Part shown: positions 1-8,414 of the stretch, one piece after another | Layout of the letters: each line of letters opens with the position of its first letter | Position numbering within the stretch: position 1 is the stretch's first letter | Source of the DNA: Corallococcus silvisoli | Lineage (GTDB): Bacteria > Myxococcota > Myxococcia > Myxococcales > Myxococcaceae | Assembly: GCF_009909145.1 (NCBI RefSeq) | Contig: NZ_JAAAPJ010000001.1 | Coordinates: 1,426,001 to 1,490,000, forward strand | DNA: 64,000 nucleotides | Reading direction: 5' to 3' | The notes under the pieces: generated by a model | Seen by the model: only the letters and a program-made list of their open reading frames with translations | What the model was told of the DNA's origin: nothing | The model's database searches: none | Program-made: the position numbers and the translations under genes

Positions 1-974
1 ACGATGTCGGTCCGCAGCGTGTCAGGATTGAGCTTCACGAGCAGTGGCGGCCCGCTGATGGACGCGAGCGCGGCGCCCAGCGCGGCCGGCCGGGCGGACA
101 TCCAGATCTCGTTGTATGTGCTGACCGCGTCGGGATTCACCTGGGTGCGCATGGCGTCGAAGGCCGAGCGTCTCCAGTCCACCGAGAAGGTGCCTGTCGC
201 GACGGGCTGGGTGAAGGTTCCGCTGACAGTGACGGGCTGGCCTTCCACCTGGGTCACGCTCGTGTCGAGCACCTTGTGCATCGCGCGGTAGGGCACTCCA
301 TTCGCGCTCGTCTGCCACCGCATCTGCGCCAGCGAGAATACGTCCCCGCGGCCGCTGTCGAGCAGCACCGGGTTGAGCATGTTGGCGTAATTGAAGCTCA
401 GCCCGGAGAGTGACGTGGCGCCCACCAGGGGGCGCCCCGTGGCGATGCTGTCCACGTAGCCGAACGCGCCTGGGTTCAACGAATACATGTCCAGGAAGTC
501 CCCCGACTGCCAGGGAGACAGGCCGGTGGCGGACACCGTCACGGGAGTGGGCAGCGAGGCGAAGGTGCCATCGCGCCCCCACTCCGTGGAACCCAGGTCG
601 AACGCGCGGCCGGTGCTCACCAGATAGCGCGAGCCCAGCTTCAGGTAGATGCGGCCAGAAGGGACGTTCGGCACGGAGATGGTGCCGTCCGCGGAGCCCG
701 TGCCTGGGTAGGCCGTGAACGCCCCGGTGGTTGAGTCGCGCATGTATGCCACCACCGACGTGGCGGACTGGTCGTATGGCTTCGTCTCGTTGCCCGACGT
801 GGCGACGAAGGTGACCGGGCTGGTACCGGTGACCTGGGTGACCAGGCCTTGGGTGACCTGGGAGGCCCCGTCCGCTGACACGGAGGAGTCCACCGCCTCG
901 GCCTCATCGAGCCCCGCGCAGCCGCCCCCTGTCACGCCGACCAAGAGCCCGAGGGAAATCAAAGACAGTTTCAT
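1..974 (-). CDS. Secreted lipoprotein of unknown function, 3' part outside the window
   Basis: The frame is open from an ATG at 974 down to the left edge (324 codons visible), so the gene is partial. The protein starts MKLSLISLGLLVGVTGGGC, a hydrophobic signal sequence ending in a cysteine that fits a lipobox, followed by an acidic linker and a Ser/Thr/Gly-rich region. The rest resembles a beta-rich surface protein with repeated GTF, VSG and VTV stretches. I recognise no catalytic motif. The preceding intergenic DNA (975-1637) separates it from the next lipoprotein on the same strand. Export and lipidation are well supported; the function is unknown. Confidence 0.75.
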   Translation of the reverse strand, partial: MKLSLISLGLLVGVTGGGCAGLDEAEAVDSSVSADGASQVTQGLVTQVTGTSPVTFVATSGNETKPYDQSATSVVAYMRDSTTGAFTAYPGTGSADGTISVPNVPSGRIYLKLGSRYLVSTGRAFDLGSTEWGRDGTFASLPTPVTVSATGLSPWQSGDFLDMYSLNPGAFGYVDSIATGRPLVGATSLSGLSFNYANMLNPVLLDSGRGDVFSLAQMRWQTSANGVPYRAMHKVLDTSVTQVEGQPVTVSGTFTQPVATGTFSVDWRRSAFDAMRTQVNPDAVSTYNEIWMSARPAALGAALASISGPPLLVKLNPDTLRTDI

Positions 975-1637
975 TGTGGAGGCAACCCTTTCGGCGACGC
1001 GCAGAATGGCGCCGCGCAGGGAGATTCATACTGGATCGGTCTGACATTTCCGGCAGCGCTTCGATTTCGACTCTCCCTTTGGGCTGTGAAAACAAACGCG
1101 CTTGTTGACAGGTGAGCCTGGGGCTGCGCGGTTTCGTGGCTCTCCCGCGCTTCTCGTGGACCGTCGACTCAAGCGGCGAGCAGCACGCCGCGACGTGGAA
1201 GATCGATGCGGGTGGGGTCCTGTCGCTGAAGCTCGAGGGGCTTGAGCTTTGTCATCTGGCCCTCGGTCTGGCGCTACTCCCGGGAGACGTCAGCGCGGCC
1301 CGGACCGCATCGCGGTCCTCAACCCCAAGGCGGGCCCGAGTGGATGCTGTGCTGCCGGAGCGCGGGTCTGAAGCACGGACGAGCTGGTGCGCGTGGTGAG
1401 CGAGACCTCTCCCAATGCCAGGCACCTGCATGATTGAGCGGATCTCGTGGGACATGCACGCGAATGTCACCCGCGACCATCGGCGCAAGAAGATGTCGGC
1501 GCTCATGGTCGTGGTGGCCGCCCGCCTGGACGCTCGCGACGCGCAGCAGGCGGCGAGCCTGCTGCTGCGCGTCGGTCCCGCTCGACGCGCAGCATGAGAC
1601 CGGTCGAGAATCGAGAACGGTCGTTCAGACGCGCCGG
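975..1637. other. Non-coding stretch between two lipoprotein genes
   Basis: About 660 bases without a convincing gene. Short open frames exist on both strands (for example plus strand 1415-1597), but their composition and lack of recognisable motifs make them chance frames of GC-rich DNA. The part nearest 975 must contain the promoter of the gene that starts at 974; no consensus -35/-10 pair stands out. Confidence 0.4.
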
Positions 1638-4280
1638 CTACTGACGCACGAAGCCGCGCGGGTGGCTGCGCGCGGTGCTCGTGGGCCGCAGATTCGCGGA
1701 CTCGAACTGCTCGTAGCGGAAGCCAGAGCCCGGCTCGAAGACATTGGCGGTCACCTCCCAGGCCGTGCCCTGACCGCTGGGGGCGGGCCTGCTCGGCGCC
1801 AGCGTGCTGGGCTGAGGGAAGTCGAAGGACCGCGCGCCTGCCTGTGCCTGCGAGAGATACACCCAGTCCCACGACATCCCTCGCGCGCCTCGACGCACGG
1901 AGATCAGCTCCGTGCCCGCGGGCGCGGTGAGCTGATACGCCCCCTCCGCGGCCGTTGGCACCGTCCCGGTGCCGCATTCACTCAGCCCCGGCGCCACGCC
2001 CCGGATGCCATCCGGTAGCGCCACCGCGCCGACAGCACCCGCGGGAGGATTGTAGACCCAGGTCGTCAGCGTCTCGCAGAGCGCTGCCCCCACGACCATC
2101 GCCTCGAGCGAGACGGCCTGCGTGGCGGGTGCGGACGCTGGGATGTAGGTCGCGGAGAACGTCCTCGACGTCCCGGCCGTGCTCTCCGCGGGGCCATTGG
2201 GCTGTGCGGGAAGTCCTGACTGGAAGCGAACCCCTCGCGCATAGCGAGCGTTGATGGAGGCGGGCCAATCCGCGGGAGTTACGAGGGTGCCTGTCGTCGT
2301 GGTCGTCGCCAGGGGCCCTGGCTCCAGCGCGATGTTCAAGGTCGTGTCCGCGACCAGGGGCCCCACCGCCCCCACGTCCTTGTGAGAATAGAGGCCACCC
2401 GACTCGTAGTAGGCATAGACGGAGAGCGGAACGCCCGCCGGCACCCCCGCGAGCTTGTAGCTTGCGACCCCACCCGTCAGCGCGACGTAGAACGTGGTCG
2501 CGCTGAAGCCGGTGGGGGCGACCACCCAGAGGGTGGCGCCACTGAAACCGCTCGTCACTCCGCCCGAAATCGTCCCCGACAGCGTGACGGTCTCCGCCGC
2601 GGACGACGGAGTGGCCCGCTGCTGCCACGCCGTCCCGTTGAAGGTCCACACCGTCCCGGTCCCCATGACGAGGACGAGGTCGCCTGTCGAGGGGTCCGTC
2701 TCGAGCTTCACCCCACCGCTGCTCGGAGGACTCCCCGCCGCGCCCTGCGCGGTGACCGTGGTCCACGCCCCCGCGCTGAACCGGAGCAGATCATTGCGCG
2801 CGGCACCGTTGGTCGATCCTCCGAAGAGGTACATCCCCGCGCCGGGCCGATAAGCCATCAATCCACCACGCCGGGCCGCTGGCAGCGAGGTCGCGCTCGC
2901 CCAGGCATTGGTCGAGCGGTTGTACGTGGAGCACGTCGCCAGGTCGGCGCCGATGGGCGCGCTGCTCGCTCCGCCGCAGAGCCACATGAGCCCGGAGCTC
3001 GTGTCGAGCGCGGCGGCGGCGAAGGCGCGGGCGGTCGGCAACGTCCCGGTGGGAGACAACTTGCCCCACCCCTGGGCATAGCTCCAAAGCTCGTTGTTGA
3101 CGATCTGGCCGCCCTGCGAGCTTGTCCCGGAGGTGCCTCCGAAGAGCAAGATGCTGCCGGAGACCGGGGAGGCCGTCACCGCCGCGCCTGAGCGCACGGA
3201 GGGCCCCGGCGCCCCCACCTGCTGCCAGGTCCGAGTGGCCGAGTTGAACTGCCACGTGTCCGACAGCTTCGACCCCGTGCAGCTCTCTCCACCGAAGAGC
3301 ACGCTGATGCCGCTCCCGCGATACTGGAAGGCGCCACCGACCCGCGCCGGGGGCGCCGCGGGCGTCGAGAGTCCCGGGACGCTCCACTCCTCCCAGGTCC
3401 CGGTCGCGACGGAGGTGAGCGCCACCGTGTCATTGAGACACCCCTTGGGCTGGTTCGCACCCGAGCCCTGTCCGCCGGTCATGATGAGGCCCCCCGCCTG
3501 CGCATCCCAGGTGGCGCTCGCGCTGCCGCGCGGCAGGGGCACCGGGTAGCTGGGGACGAGCAGCGTCACCCGCGAGGCATTCACCCGCGCCATCGTGGCG
3601 TTGGAGAGCCCCGCGCCGTTGGCGGTCACGTCCACGGTATCCGATACGCCATCCAGCCCCAGGCCGGTGAAATAGGCGCGCCCCGCCGCATCCGTGAGGG
3701 CCTCGCGCGCGGGCACGTACTCCACGCCATTCTTTCGCACCCGTACGCCCACGCCCTCGTGTGCGCGCCCATCCTCTCCAATCACGAAGACGGTCAGCGC
3801 GTCCGTGATGGGGCTGCCCTCCGGCTCCACGCCCACCGTGCCACTGGACCCGAGCGCCCGCGGAGCCACCACCTCCAGCGACAGCGTGGCCTGGGCCGTC
3901 TGCCCGTTCGCGTCCGTGACGACGACGTCCACCGCGTGGCTTCCCGCCATGCCGGGCGTGGGAATCCCCGAGAGGATGCCGGTGTCCTCATCGATGGAGA
4001 GACCCGACGGGAGTCCGGTGGCGCTCACCTGGAGCGGCGCGGTACCACCCGTCGCGAGGATCGCCTCCGCGACACCGGGGGCACGACGGTACGTCACGCC
4101 TTCCGTGGCCTGGGTGAGCTCCGTCGTGAGGATGGCGGGGGTCGAGTCCAGCGAGGCGACGGAGATGTCTGCCTTTGTCGACGCGGTGTGTTCGGGGGAA
4201 TGGACAGCGGGGGACTCCATACAGCCTTGGCTCAGCCACGCGGACAGAAAGCCAAGGCCCAGGATACGGGCGGTGGTCAT
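1638..4280 (-). CDS. Large kelch-repeat lipoprotein with putative Ig domain
   Basis: 880 residues. The N terminus is a lipoprotein signal ending in SQGC (Cys20). Residues about 60-140 form a putative-Ig (He_PIG) domain, recognisable by the GLPSGLSIDEDTGILSGIP stretch typical of that family. A carboxypeptidase-regulatory or invasin-like Ig region follows to about 240, then several kelch/galactose-oxidase-type beta-propeller repeats (about 260-560) with recurrent GG and LFGG motifs, then beta-rich C-terminal domains. An RBS-like GGAG stands 7 bases before the ATG. Such proteins are common on myxobacterial cell surfaces and may bind carbohydrate or other proteins. No oxidase active-site residues were identified, so an enzyme activity should not be assumed. 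Confidence 0.85.
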   Translation of the reverse strand: MTTARILGLGFLSAWLSQGCMESPAVHSPEHTASTKADISVASLDSTPAILTTELTQATEGVTYRRAPGVAEAILATGGTAPLQVSATGLPSGLSIDEDTGILSGIPTPGMAGSHAVDVVVTDANGQTAQATLSLEVVAPRALGSSGTVGVEPEGSPITDALTVFVIGEDGRAHEGVGVRVRKNGVEYVPAREALTDAAGRAYFTGLGLDGVSDTVDVTANGAGLSNATMARVNASRVTLLVPSYPVPLPRGSASATWDAQAGGLIMTGGQGSGANQPKGCLNDTVALTSVATGTWEEWSVPGLSTPAAPPARVGGAFQYRGSGISVLFGGESCTGSKLSDTWQFNSATRTWQQVGAPGPSVRSGAAVTASPVSGSILLFGGTSGTSSQGGQIVNNELWSYAQGWGKLSPTGTLPTARAFAAAALDTSSGLMWLCGGASSAPIGADLATCSTYNRSTNAWASATSLPAARRGGLMAYRPGAGMYLFGGSTNGAARNDLLRFSAGAWTTVTAQGAAGSPPSSGGVKLETDPSTGDLVLVMGTGTVWTFNGTAWQQRATPSSAAETVTLSGTISGGVTSGFSGATLWVVAPTGFSATTFYVALTGGVASYKLAGVPAGVPLSVYAYYESGGLYSHKDVGAVGPLVADTTLNIALEPGPLATTTTTGTLVTPADWPASINARYARGVRFQSGLPAQPNGPAESTAGTSRTFSATYIPASAPATQAVSLEAMVVGAALCETLTTWVYNPPAGAVGAVALPDGIRGVAPGLSECGTGTVPTAAEGAYQLTAPAGTELISVRRGARGMSWDWVYLSQAQAGARSFDFPQPSTLAPSRPAPSGQGTAWEVTANVFEPGSGFRYEQFESANLRPTSTARSHPRGFVRQ

Positions 4281-4613
4281 GAACGCTCCAGGTCACGAGG
4301 GACCTCTCTCAGCCAGGCCCTCCGATTCGAAGCGCTCCGACTCGCGTTGCCGGGCCCATCCAAGAGAGGATTTGAGGCCGACGCAGGGTGGCGGACCGGA
4401 CGAGCAGCGTCAAGGTTGATGGGCTCGCATCGAGGCCCGACCCGGGGGCGGGACGCGCAAGGCCTCGCTCCACCCCCCTGTGTCAGGGAAAGTTGTCGCC
4501 TCGGCAGACATGCCGACCTGATGACGCCCTTCGCGCGCGCCTCGCTCACTCGCCTTGACGCACCGGGCTGCCATTGGGGGCGACTTCCGCCAGAAGAACC
4601 AGGAGTGCTTGTT

Positions 4614-4646
4614 GACAGGAGCCTGTCGTCTTGACAGGTTCCTGTC
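4614..4646 (+). promoter_or_regulatory. Two tandem palindromes, probable MarR operator and promoter
   Basis: Two 14-bp inverted repeats, GACAGGAGCCTGTC (4614-4627) and GACAGGTTCCTGTC (4633-4646), have centres 19 bp apart and end one base before the chosen ATG. Each is preceded by TT, giving TTGACA at 4612 and 4631, so the first could also be a -35 box. Paired palindromes directly before a MarR-family gene are the classic arrangement for autorepression. Binding itself is inferred. Confidence 0.7.
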
Positions 4647-4647
4647 C

Positions 4648-5118
4648 ATGTCGTCCCTGACCCGGAGAGCAGAGACCTTCAGCGCCCTGGTGCTGGAGGT
4701 GTTCCAGTTGAATGGGCTGTTGCTCCAGGCCGGAGATCGGCTGAGCGCTCCGGCCGGATTGACGAGCGCCCGCTGGCAGGTGTTGGGCGTCATTGATCAC
4801 GGCCCCGCCACGGTGGCGTCGGTGGCGCGCACGATGGGGCTCGCGCGGCAGAGCGTGCAGCAGACGGCGGATGCGCTCGTGAGCGACGGGTTCGTGGAGT
4901 ACATCGAGAACCCGCATCACCAGCGTGCGAAGTGCGTCTCGCTCACCGCAGCCGGACGCCGCGCCCTGCGCAAGGTCGAGCAGGCGCATGCCACATGGGC
5001 GGACCGGATGGGCGCGAGCCTTGCCCCGTCGCTCCTGGCCGCGGCGGTTGAAGCTGTCCGCGAAGCGCGCCTGCGGCTTGAGAAGGACCTGGCCGAGGAG
5101 GGGCGCGATGAAGCATGA
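4648..5118 (+). CDS. MarR-family transcriptional regulator
   Basis: 156 residues, a normal size for MarR proteins. Residues 40-105 form the winged helix-turn-helix: LTSARWQVLGVIDHGPATVA, the recognition helix around LARQSVQQTADALVSDGFVEY, and the wing with NPHHQRAKCVSLT. The flanking helices would form the dimer interface. The ATG at 4648 is chosen over an upstream in-frame ATG at 4555 because homology begins just after it and the upstream extension crosses the two operator palindromes. It overlaps the next gene by 11 bases, so the two are translationally coupled. It probably represses itself and the VOC gene and responds to a small hydrophobic or oxidising ligand. Confidence 0.88.
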   Translation: MSSLTRRAETFSALVLEVFQLNGLLLQAGDRLSAPAGLTSARWQVLGVIDHGPATVASVARTMGLARQSVQQTADALVSDGFVEYIENPHHQRAKCVSLTAAGRRALRKVEQAHATWADRMGASLAPSLLAAAVEAVREARLRLEKDLAEEGRDEA

Positions 5119-5815
5119 CGCTTCCATCCCTCTGCTCCCCTGCGTGGAGCTCGCGCCGACGCTCGAGTTCTACGCCCTGCTGGGGTTCGAGGTGACGTAC
5201 CAGCAGCGGTCTCCGAACCCCTACGCGGCGACGCGGCGGGGTGGCGCCCAGGTCCACTTCTTTGGCCTGAAGGAGTTGGAGCCGCTGAAGGCCTTCAGCA
5301 GCTGTCTGATCATCGTGGACGAGGTGGAGGAGTTGCACGCGCGCTTCCTGGCCGCGCTGCGGACGGCGTATGGCCGGACTCCCATCCGGGGCCTCCCGCG
5401 GATGACGCGCATGAAGAAGGGGCAGACGCGCTTCACGCTCGTCGACCCCTCCGGCAACTCCCTGATGTTCATCCGGAGGGACGAGCCGAGCGGCTACGGC
5501 GACGACGCGGATGCCTCGACCACCGTCCTCGGCAAGGCCCTCAAGGCCGCCCGGCGCCTGCGCGACTTCAAGGGAGATGACGCCGCGGCCGCGAAGGTCC
5601 TGGACGTCGCGCTGAAGAAGGGCGGCGCCGGGACGACGCTGGAGCGCGCGCGAGCTCTCGCGGCCCGGGCGGAGCTGGCCATGGTCCTGGGGGACACGCC
5701 TGGCGCCCTGGCGCGGGTGCGGGACGTCAGTGCCCTTCCGCTCCCGGAGGCGGAGCGCGAGGTGCTCCGCTTGGAGCTGGAGGCCATCCAGCGACTGGCC
5801 AGGCCGCGGGAGTAG
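5108..5815 (+). CDS. VOC-family (glyoxalase/bleomycin-resistance fold) protein with helical C-terminal extension
   Basis: 235 residues, starting at an ATG inside the end of the MarR gene behind a strong GAGGAGGGG RBS. Residues 1-125 are a VOC domain: SIPLLPCVELAPTLEFYALL, a central betaalphabetabetabeta unit, and FTLVDPSGNSLMFIRRDEPS. The last 110 residues are Ala/Leu/Arg-rich and look like a helical, tetratricopeptide-like extension not found in ordinary VOC resistance proteins. MarR-VOC pairs usually deal with drugs or reactive electrophiles. The substrate is unknown, and a binding (sequestering) role is as likely as catalysis. Confidence 0.8.
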   Translation: MKHDASIPLLPCVELAPTLEFYALLGFEVTYQQRSPNPYAATRRGGAQVHFFGLKELEPLKAFSSCLIIVDEVEELHARFLAALRTAYGRTPIRGLPRMTRMKKGQTRFTLVDPSGNSLMFIRRDEPSGYGDDADASTTVLGKALKAARRLRDFKGDDAAAAKVLDVALKKGGAGTTLERARALAARAELAMVLGDTPGALARVRDVSALPLPEAEREVLRLELEAIQRLARPRE

Positions 5816-5966
5816 ACGGCCCGGGCAGGGCGCCAACTCCGGCGGAGTGTTGCCCGCGCGATGAAAGACGGAGCGGAATCCCGCGGATTGAATCTTCCGT
5901 CGTCCGTCACGTAGATGGGAGCCGTGCGGCATCAGTCCCGCACCTTCTCCTCAGGGGTCACAACGG

Positions 5967-6338
5967 ATGAACAGCAAGTTCGGGGCGGCAGTGTTCATGA
6001 TGATGGCATGCGCCTTCGGCCCGATGACGGCCGTCGCGCAAGAGGACTCGGAGGGCTCGGCCAGCATCGATGTCACCGGCTCTGGCGAGCGCGCGACCCA
6101 TGAATGTACGCCGGAGAGCACGGTGGAGATCACCGGCGCGTCCAACTCCGTGACGCTGACCGGCGAGTGCAAGAGCGTCACCGTGAACGGCACTGGCAAC
6201 AAGGTGAAGGTGGAGGCCACCCGTGCCATCTCCGTGACGGGGAGCTCCAACTCCGTCACCTACAAGCGCGGCCACGGCAAGTCGAAGCCGAAGATCAGCC
6301 GCACCGGCATGGACAACAAGATCACGCAGGAGAAGTAG
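5967..6338 (+). CDS. DUF3060 secreted protein
   Basis: 123 residues. A signal peptide (residues 1-25, ending TAVAQ) is followed by a short beta-solenoid-like domain with repeated turns of the form I-x-G-x-x-N-x-V-x-[LV] (ITGASNSVTL, VNGTGNKVKV, VTGSSNSVTY). This is the pattern of DUF3060, a family of small exported proteins of unknown function found in mycobacteria and other bacteria. The tail is Lys-rich and basic. It stands alone and is followed by a strong hairpin at 6347-6382. Confidence 0.8.
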   Translation: MNSKFGAAVFMMMACAFGPMTAVAQEDSEGSASIDVTGSGERATHECTPESTVEITGASNSVTLTGECKSVTVNGTGNKVKVEATRAISVTGSSNSVTYKRGHGKSKPKISRTGMDNKITQEK

Positions 6339-6346
6339 TCGCTGGA

Positions 6347-6382
6347 CCGCGCGCCCGCTTCGTCAAGGAAGCGGGCGCGCGG
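6347..6382 (+). terminator. Strong 15-bp hairpin after the DUF3060 gene
   Basis: CCGCGCGCCCGCTTC (6347-6361) and GAAGCGGGCGCGCGG (6368-6382) are perfectly complementary around a 6-base loop. There is no T tract, so it may act as an mRNA 3'-end stabiliser or as a terminator of the kind common in GC-rich genomes. Confidence 0.6.
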
Positions 6383-6690
6383 AAGCAGCCTGGGCTTCGA
6401 CCGCGGCCTGCGAGGGCCTTGAGCCGCACGTCCTTCAGCGACAACGGCTGCGCCATCAGCGGCGGAGGAAGTCCGCCTGTGAGTCATGCGTCCCATTCGC
6501 CCGCTCGACGCCGCAGGCCCGGTGCCCACTGAATCCTCACCCCGTTCAATCCGTCCACCGCGATAGCGGGGGAGGATGCGCTGGACGTTTCGTGTCGTCG
6601 TCCCCAGGTCTTCGGGATGAAGCGGCCGGCGCCTGTTCCCACGATTCAAGGACTTGTTCGAGAGCAGAGCGAGTCCTCCGTGAAGTCGCG
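6383..6690. other. Intergenic stretch without a visible gene
   Basis: About 310 bases between the hairpin and the 3' end of the minus-strand SDR gene. Short frames are present but none has a recognisable motif or RBS. Confidence 0.4.
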
Positions 6691-7464
6691 CTAGCTGATG
6701 AACTGCTGGCCTCCGTCAATGTCGTACATCGCGCCCGTGATGGCGGTGTTCGTCATGAGGTGGACGGCCAGCGCGGCGACATCCGCGGGGCCGACGACGC
6801 GGCCGATGGGCAAGATGGCTCGGAGCTGCTGGCGACGCTTCTCGAGGTCCGCCCCGAGCAGTGCCGCGGACAGCGGCGTGTCGACAAAGCCAGCCGCGAT
6901 CACGTTCACCCGGACAGGCGCGAGCTCGAGCGCCATCGTGGCCGCGAGCGCCGGCAGCGCGGCGATCGTCGCCGAGACGATTCCCAGCCCCTTCGCCGGA
7001 CGTCGGGCGCCCGTGCCGCCCATGAGCAGCAGGGCGCCGCCAGGCCTCATCTTGGGGGCGGCATTGCGCGCGACCTGCACCGCCAGCATGAGGTGATCGT
7101 CGAGGTCGCGCTGTGCCTCCTTCAAATCCATGTCGAGGAGGCGTCCGTAGTGGGGAGAGCCCGCGGTCACCAACACATGGTCGATGGGCGCCGGGAGTGC
7201 TCCAAAAAAGCGCTCCAGCGCCGCTGAGTCCGTGGCGTCGAACGCGGCGGTCCGCTGGACGTCGAGCTCCTTCGCGGCGAGCTGCAGGCGTTCGGGATTC
7301 CGAGCGGTCAGGATGACCTGGGCGCCCTCCGCCTTCGCCAATCGCCCCGTCTCGAGCCCGATGCCGGCGCTCCCGCCGATGACGACGACCGTCTGCCCGA
7401 GCAAGCTCGGCGCACGCCTCGCCCACGACTCGGTGGTTCCCTGCGGTGCTTGTGTGGTTGCCAT
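6691..7464 (-). CDS. Atypical short-chain dehydrogenase/reductase (SDR)
   Basis: 257 residues from the ATG at 7464, which follows GGAGG; an in-frame start further upstream would add a low-complexity Arg-rich extension and is rejected. The Rossmann dinucleotide motif GGSAGIG (about residues 23-29) replaces the usual TGxxxGIG, and the strand after it contains TARNP, which favours NADP. The NAG-like motif is replaced by VTAGSP. The normal YxxxK active site is absent: the corresponding segment reads KGLGIVSATIAALPAL. This matches a known subgroup of SDR-fold proteins with a non-canonical active site. The C terminus has the usual VNVIAAGFVDTPL and GAMYDIDGGQ motifs. Redox function is therefore uncertain. 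Confidence 0.82.
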   Translation of the reverse strand: MATTQAPQGTTESWARRAPSLLGQTVVVIGGSAGIGLETGRLAKAEGAQVILTARNPERLQLAAKELDVQRTAAFDATDSAALERFFGALPAPIDHVLVTAGSPHYGRLLDMDLKEAQRDLDDHLMLAVQVARNAAPKMRPGGALLLMGGTGARRPAKGLGIVSATIAALPALAATMALELAPVRVNVIAAGFVDTPLSAALLGADLEKRRQQLRAILPIGRVVGPADVAALAVHLMTNTAITGAMYDIDGGQQFIS

Positions 7465-7495
7465 GGGTGTGAACCCTCCATTCGTTGTGACGGCG

Positions 7496-7564
7496 CTACA
7501 CGCGGCAGGGCAGCCGCGTCTTGATTTCCTGCAGGAGCCAGCCGTTGCCATCGGGGGCGCTGAA
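7496..7564 (-). pseudogene. 3'-terminal remnant of a VOC/glyoxalase gene
   Basis: The minus-strand frame ending at a TAG at 7496 encodes FSAPDGNGWLLQEIKTRL followed by PCRV and a stop. The D-P/PDGNGWLLQE-x-T-TRLPGR ending is a hallmark of the last strand of many VOC proteins. Upstream in this frame the similarity stops, so only about 22 codons survive. The remnant lies between the SDR gene and the internally deleted oxidoreductase, marking a deletion scar. Confidence 0.55.
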
Positions 7565-7635
7565 TGCGGCCCAGGACGAGCACGGCTTCGAGCCACATGT
7601 TGACGGTCCCCGCGCTCGGCGCCTGGGGGGCCTGT

Positions 7636-8031
7636 TCAGTCATGGTGGTTTCCCGGCGCGGGCGGTGTCTGGTCATCGAGCGCGTAGGGCCCCAGGCGCA
7701 TGACGAGCGTCTGCACACCCTCCGCGAAGGTGGGATGCACGAACTCCGCGTCGACCCCGGCGCGCGCACTCGAGCCTGATTGAATCAAGGGGACGAGGAT
7801 GTGAAGCAACTCTCCTGCATCGGCCCCGACGAACGTGGCTCCGAGGACGCGCTCGTCAGCCGCGTCGATGATGATCTTCAGGAGCCCGGCGGTTTCGCCA
7901 GTCTCGAACGCGCGCGCGATGAGCACGCCGTCGCGCCCCGAGTTTGCCAGCCGGACCGCGAGGGGCACTCCCGCTTGCCCGCTCCCGATGATCACCACGT
8001 CCACCTTCGACGCTCGAGCCAGAGTCGCCAC
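7636..8031 (-). pseudogene. FAD/pyridine-nucleotide disulphide oxidoreductase with the middle deleted
   Basis: 131 codons. The first 40 residues are the FAD-binding start of a mercuric-reductase/dihydrolipoamide-dehydrogenase-like protein (VDVVIIGSGQAGVPLAVRLA). From about residue 41 the sequence jumps in frame to the C-terminal dimerisation domain (AFETGETAGLLKIIIDAADE, LGATFVGADAGELLHIL, EFVHPTFAEGVQTLVMRL). Family members have about 450 residues, so about 320 are missing, including the redox disulphide and NAD-binding domain. The frame stayed open, but the product cannot be a working flavoenzyme. It may be a recent in-frame deletion. Confidence 0.75.
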
Positions 8032-8414
8032 GCCGCGTCCCTCCTGCCGCGAGTCTCCCTACCCGCAACCTGATGCCCGAGGATCCGGAGTCAACCCGCG
8101 CGATGCCTTGGAGGGCGCACCAGGCTGACCCAGGGAGCACCGTGGAGGACAGGGGTCGCGGGTCGTCGTCCCCGAGGGCTGACGAGCGAGCGCACGGCAA
8201 GAGGCGTGACGCTATCGCCTGCGGCACGCAGGTGCCTCGCACGACGAACAGGAGCCGGAAGAAACCGGGGCAGGGACGAACGATCACGCGCGGGCTTCGT
8301 GCCCCCATCCCCAGCCGCGGTAACAGAAGCGTTGGACCCTCTCAATTTGGACCTGGAGGGGCGGGCGCCTGTCAGGTCCTTGGCGTGGGCCGAGACGTCG
8401 GTTCTACTCGGGCA
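8032..8414. other. Divergent intergenic region before the OTU/deaminase-like gene
   Basis: The plus-strand frame is open through here in phase with the next gene, but the encoded stretch is Arg/Pro/Gly-rich, without structure and unlike the following protein, so I treat it as untranslated. It should hold the promoter of the 8415 gene; no consensus is obvious. Confidence 0.4.

Noticed and set aside
1112..1644. Several overlapping short plus-strand frames in the gap after the first gene
   Set aside because: No RBS, no recognisable motif, Arg/Ala/Gly-rich composition as expected of chance frames in GC-rich DNA.
8032..8414. Translation of the OTU/deaminase protein from 8073
   Set aside because: The 114-residue extension is Arg/Ser/Pro-rich without structure, and coding character starts at 8415.
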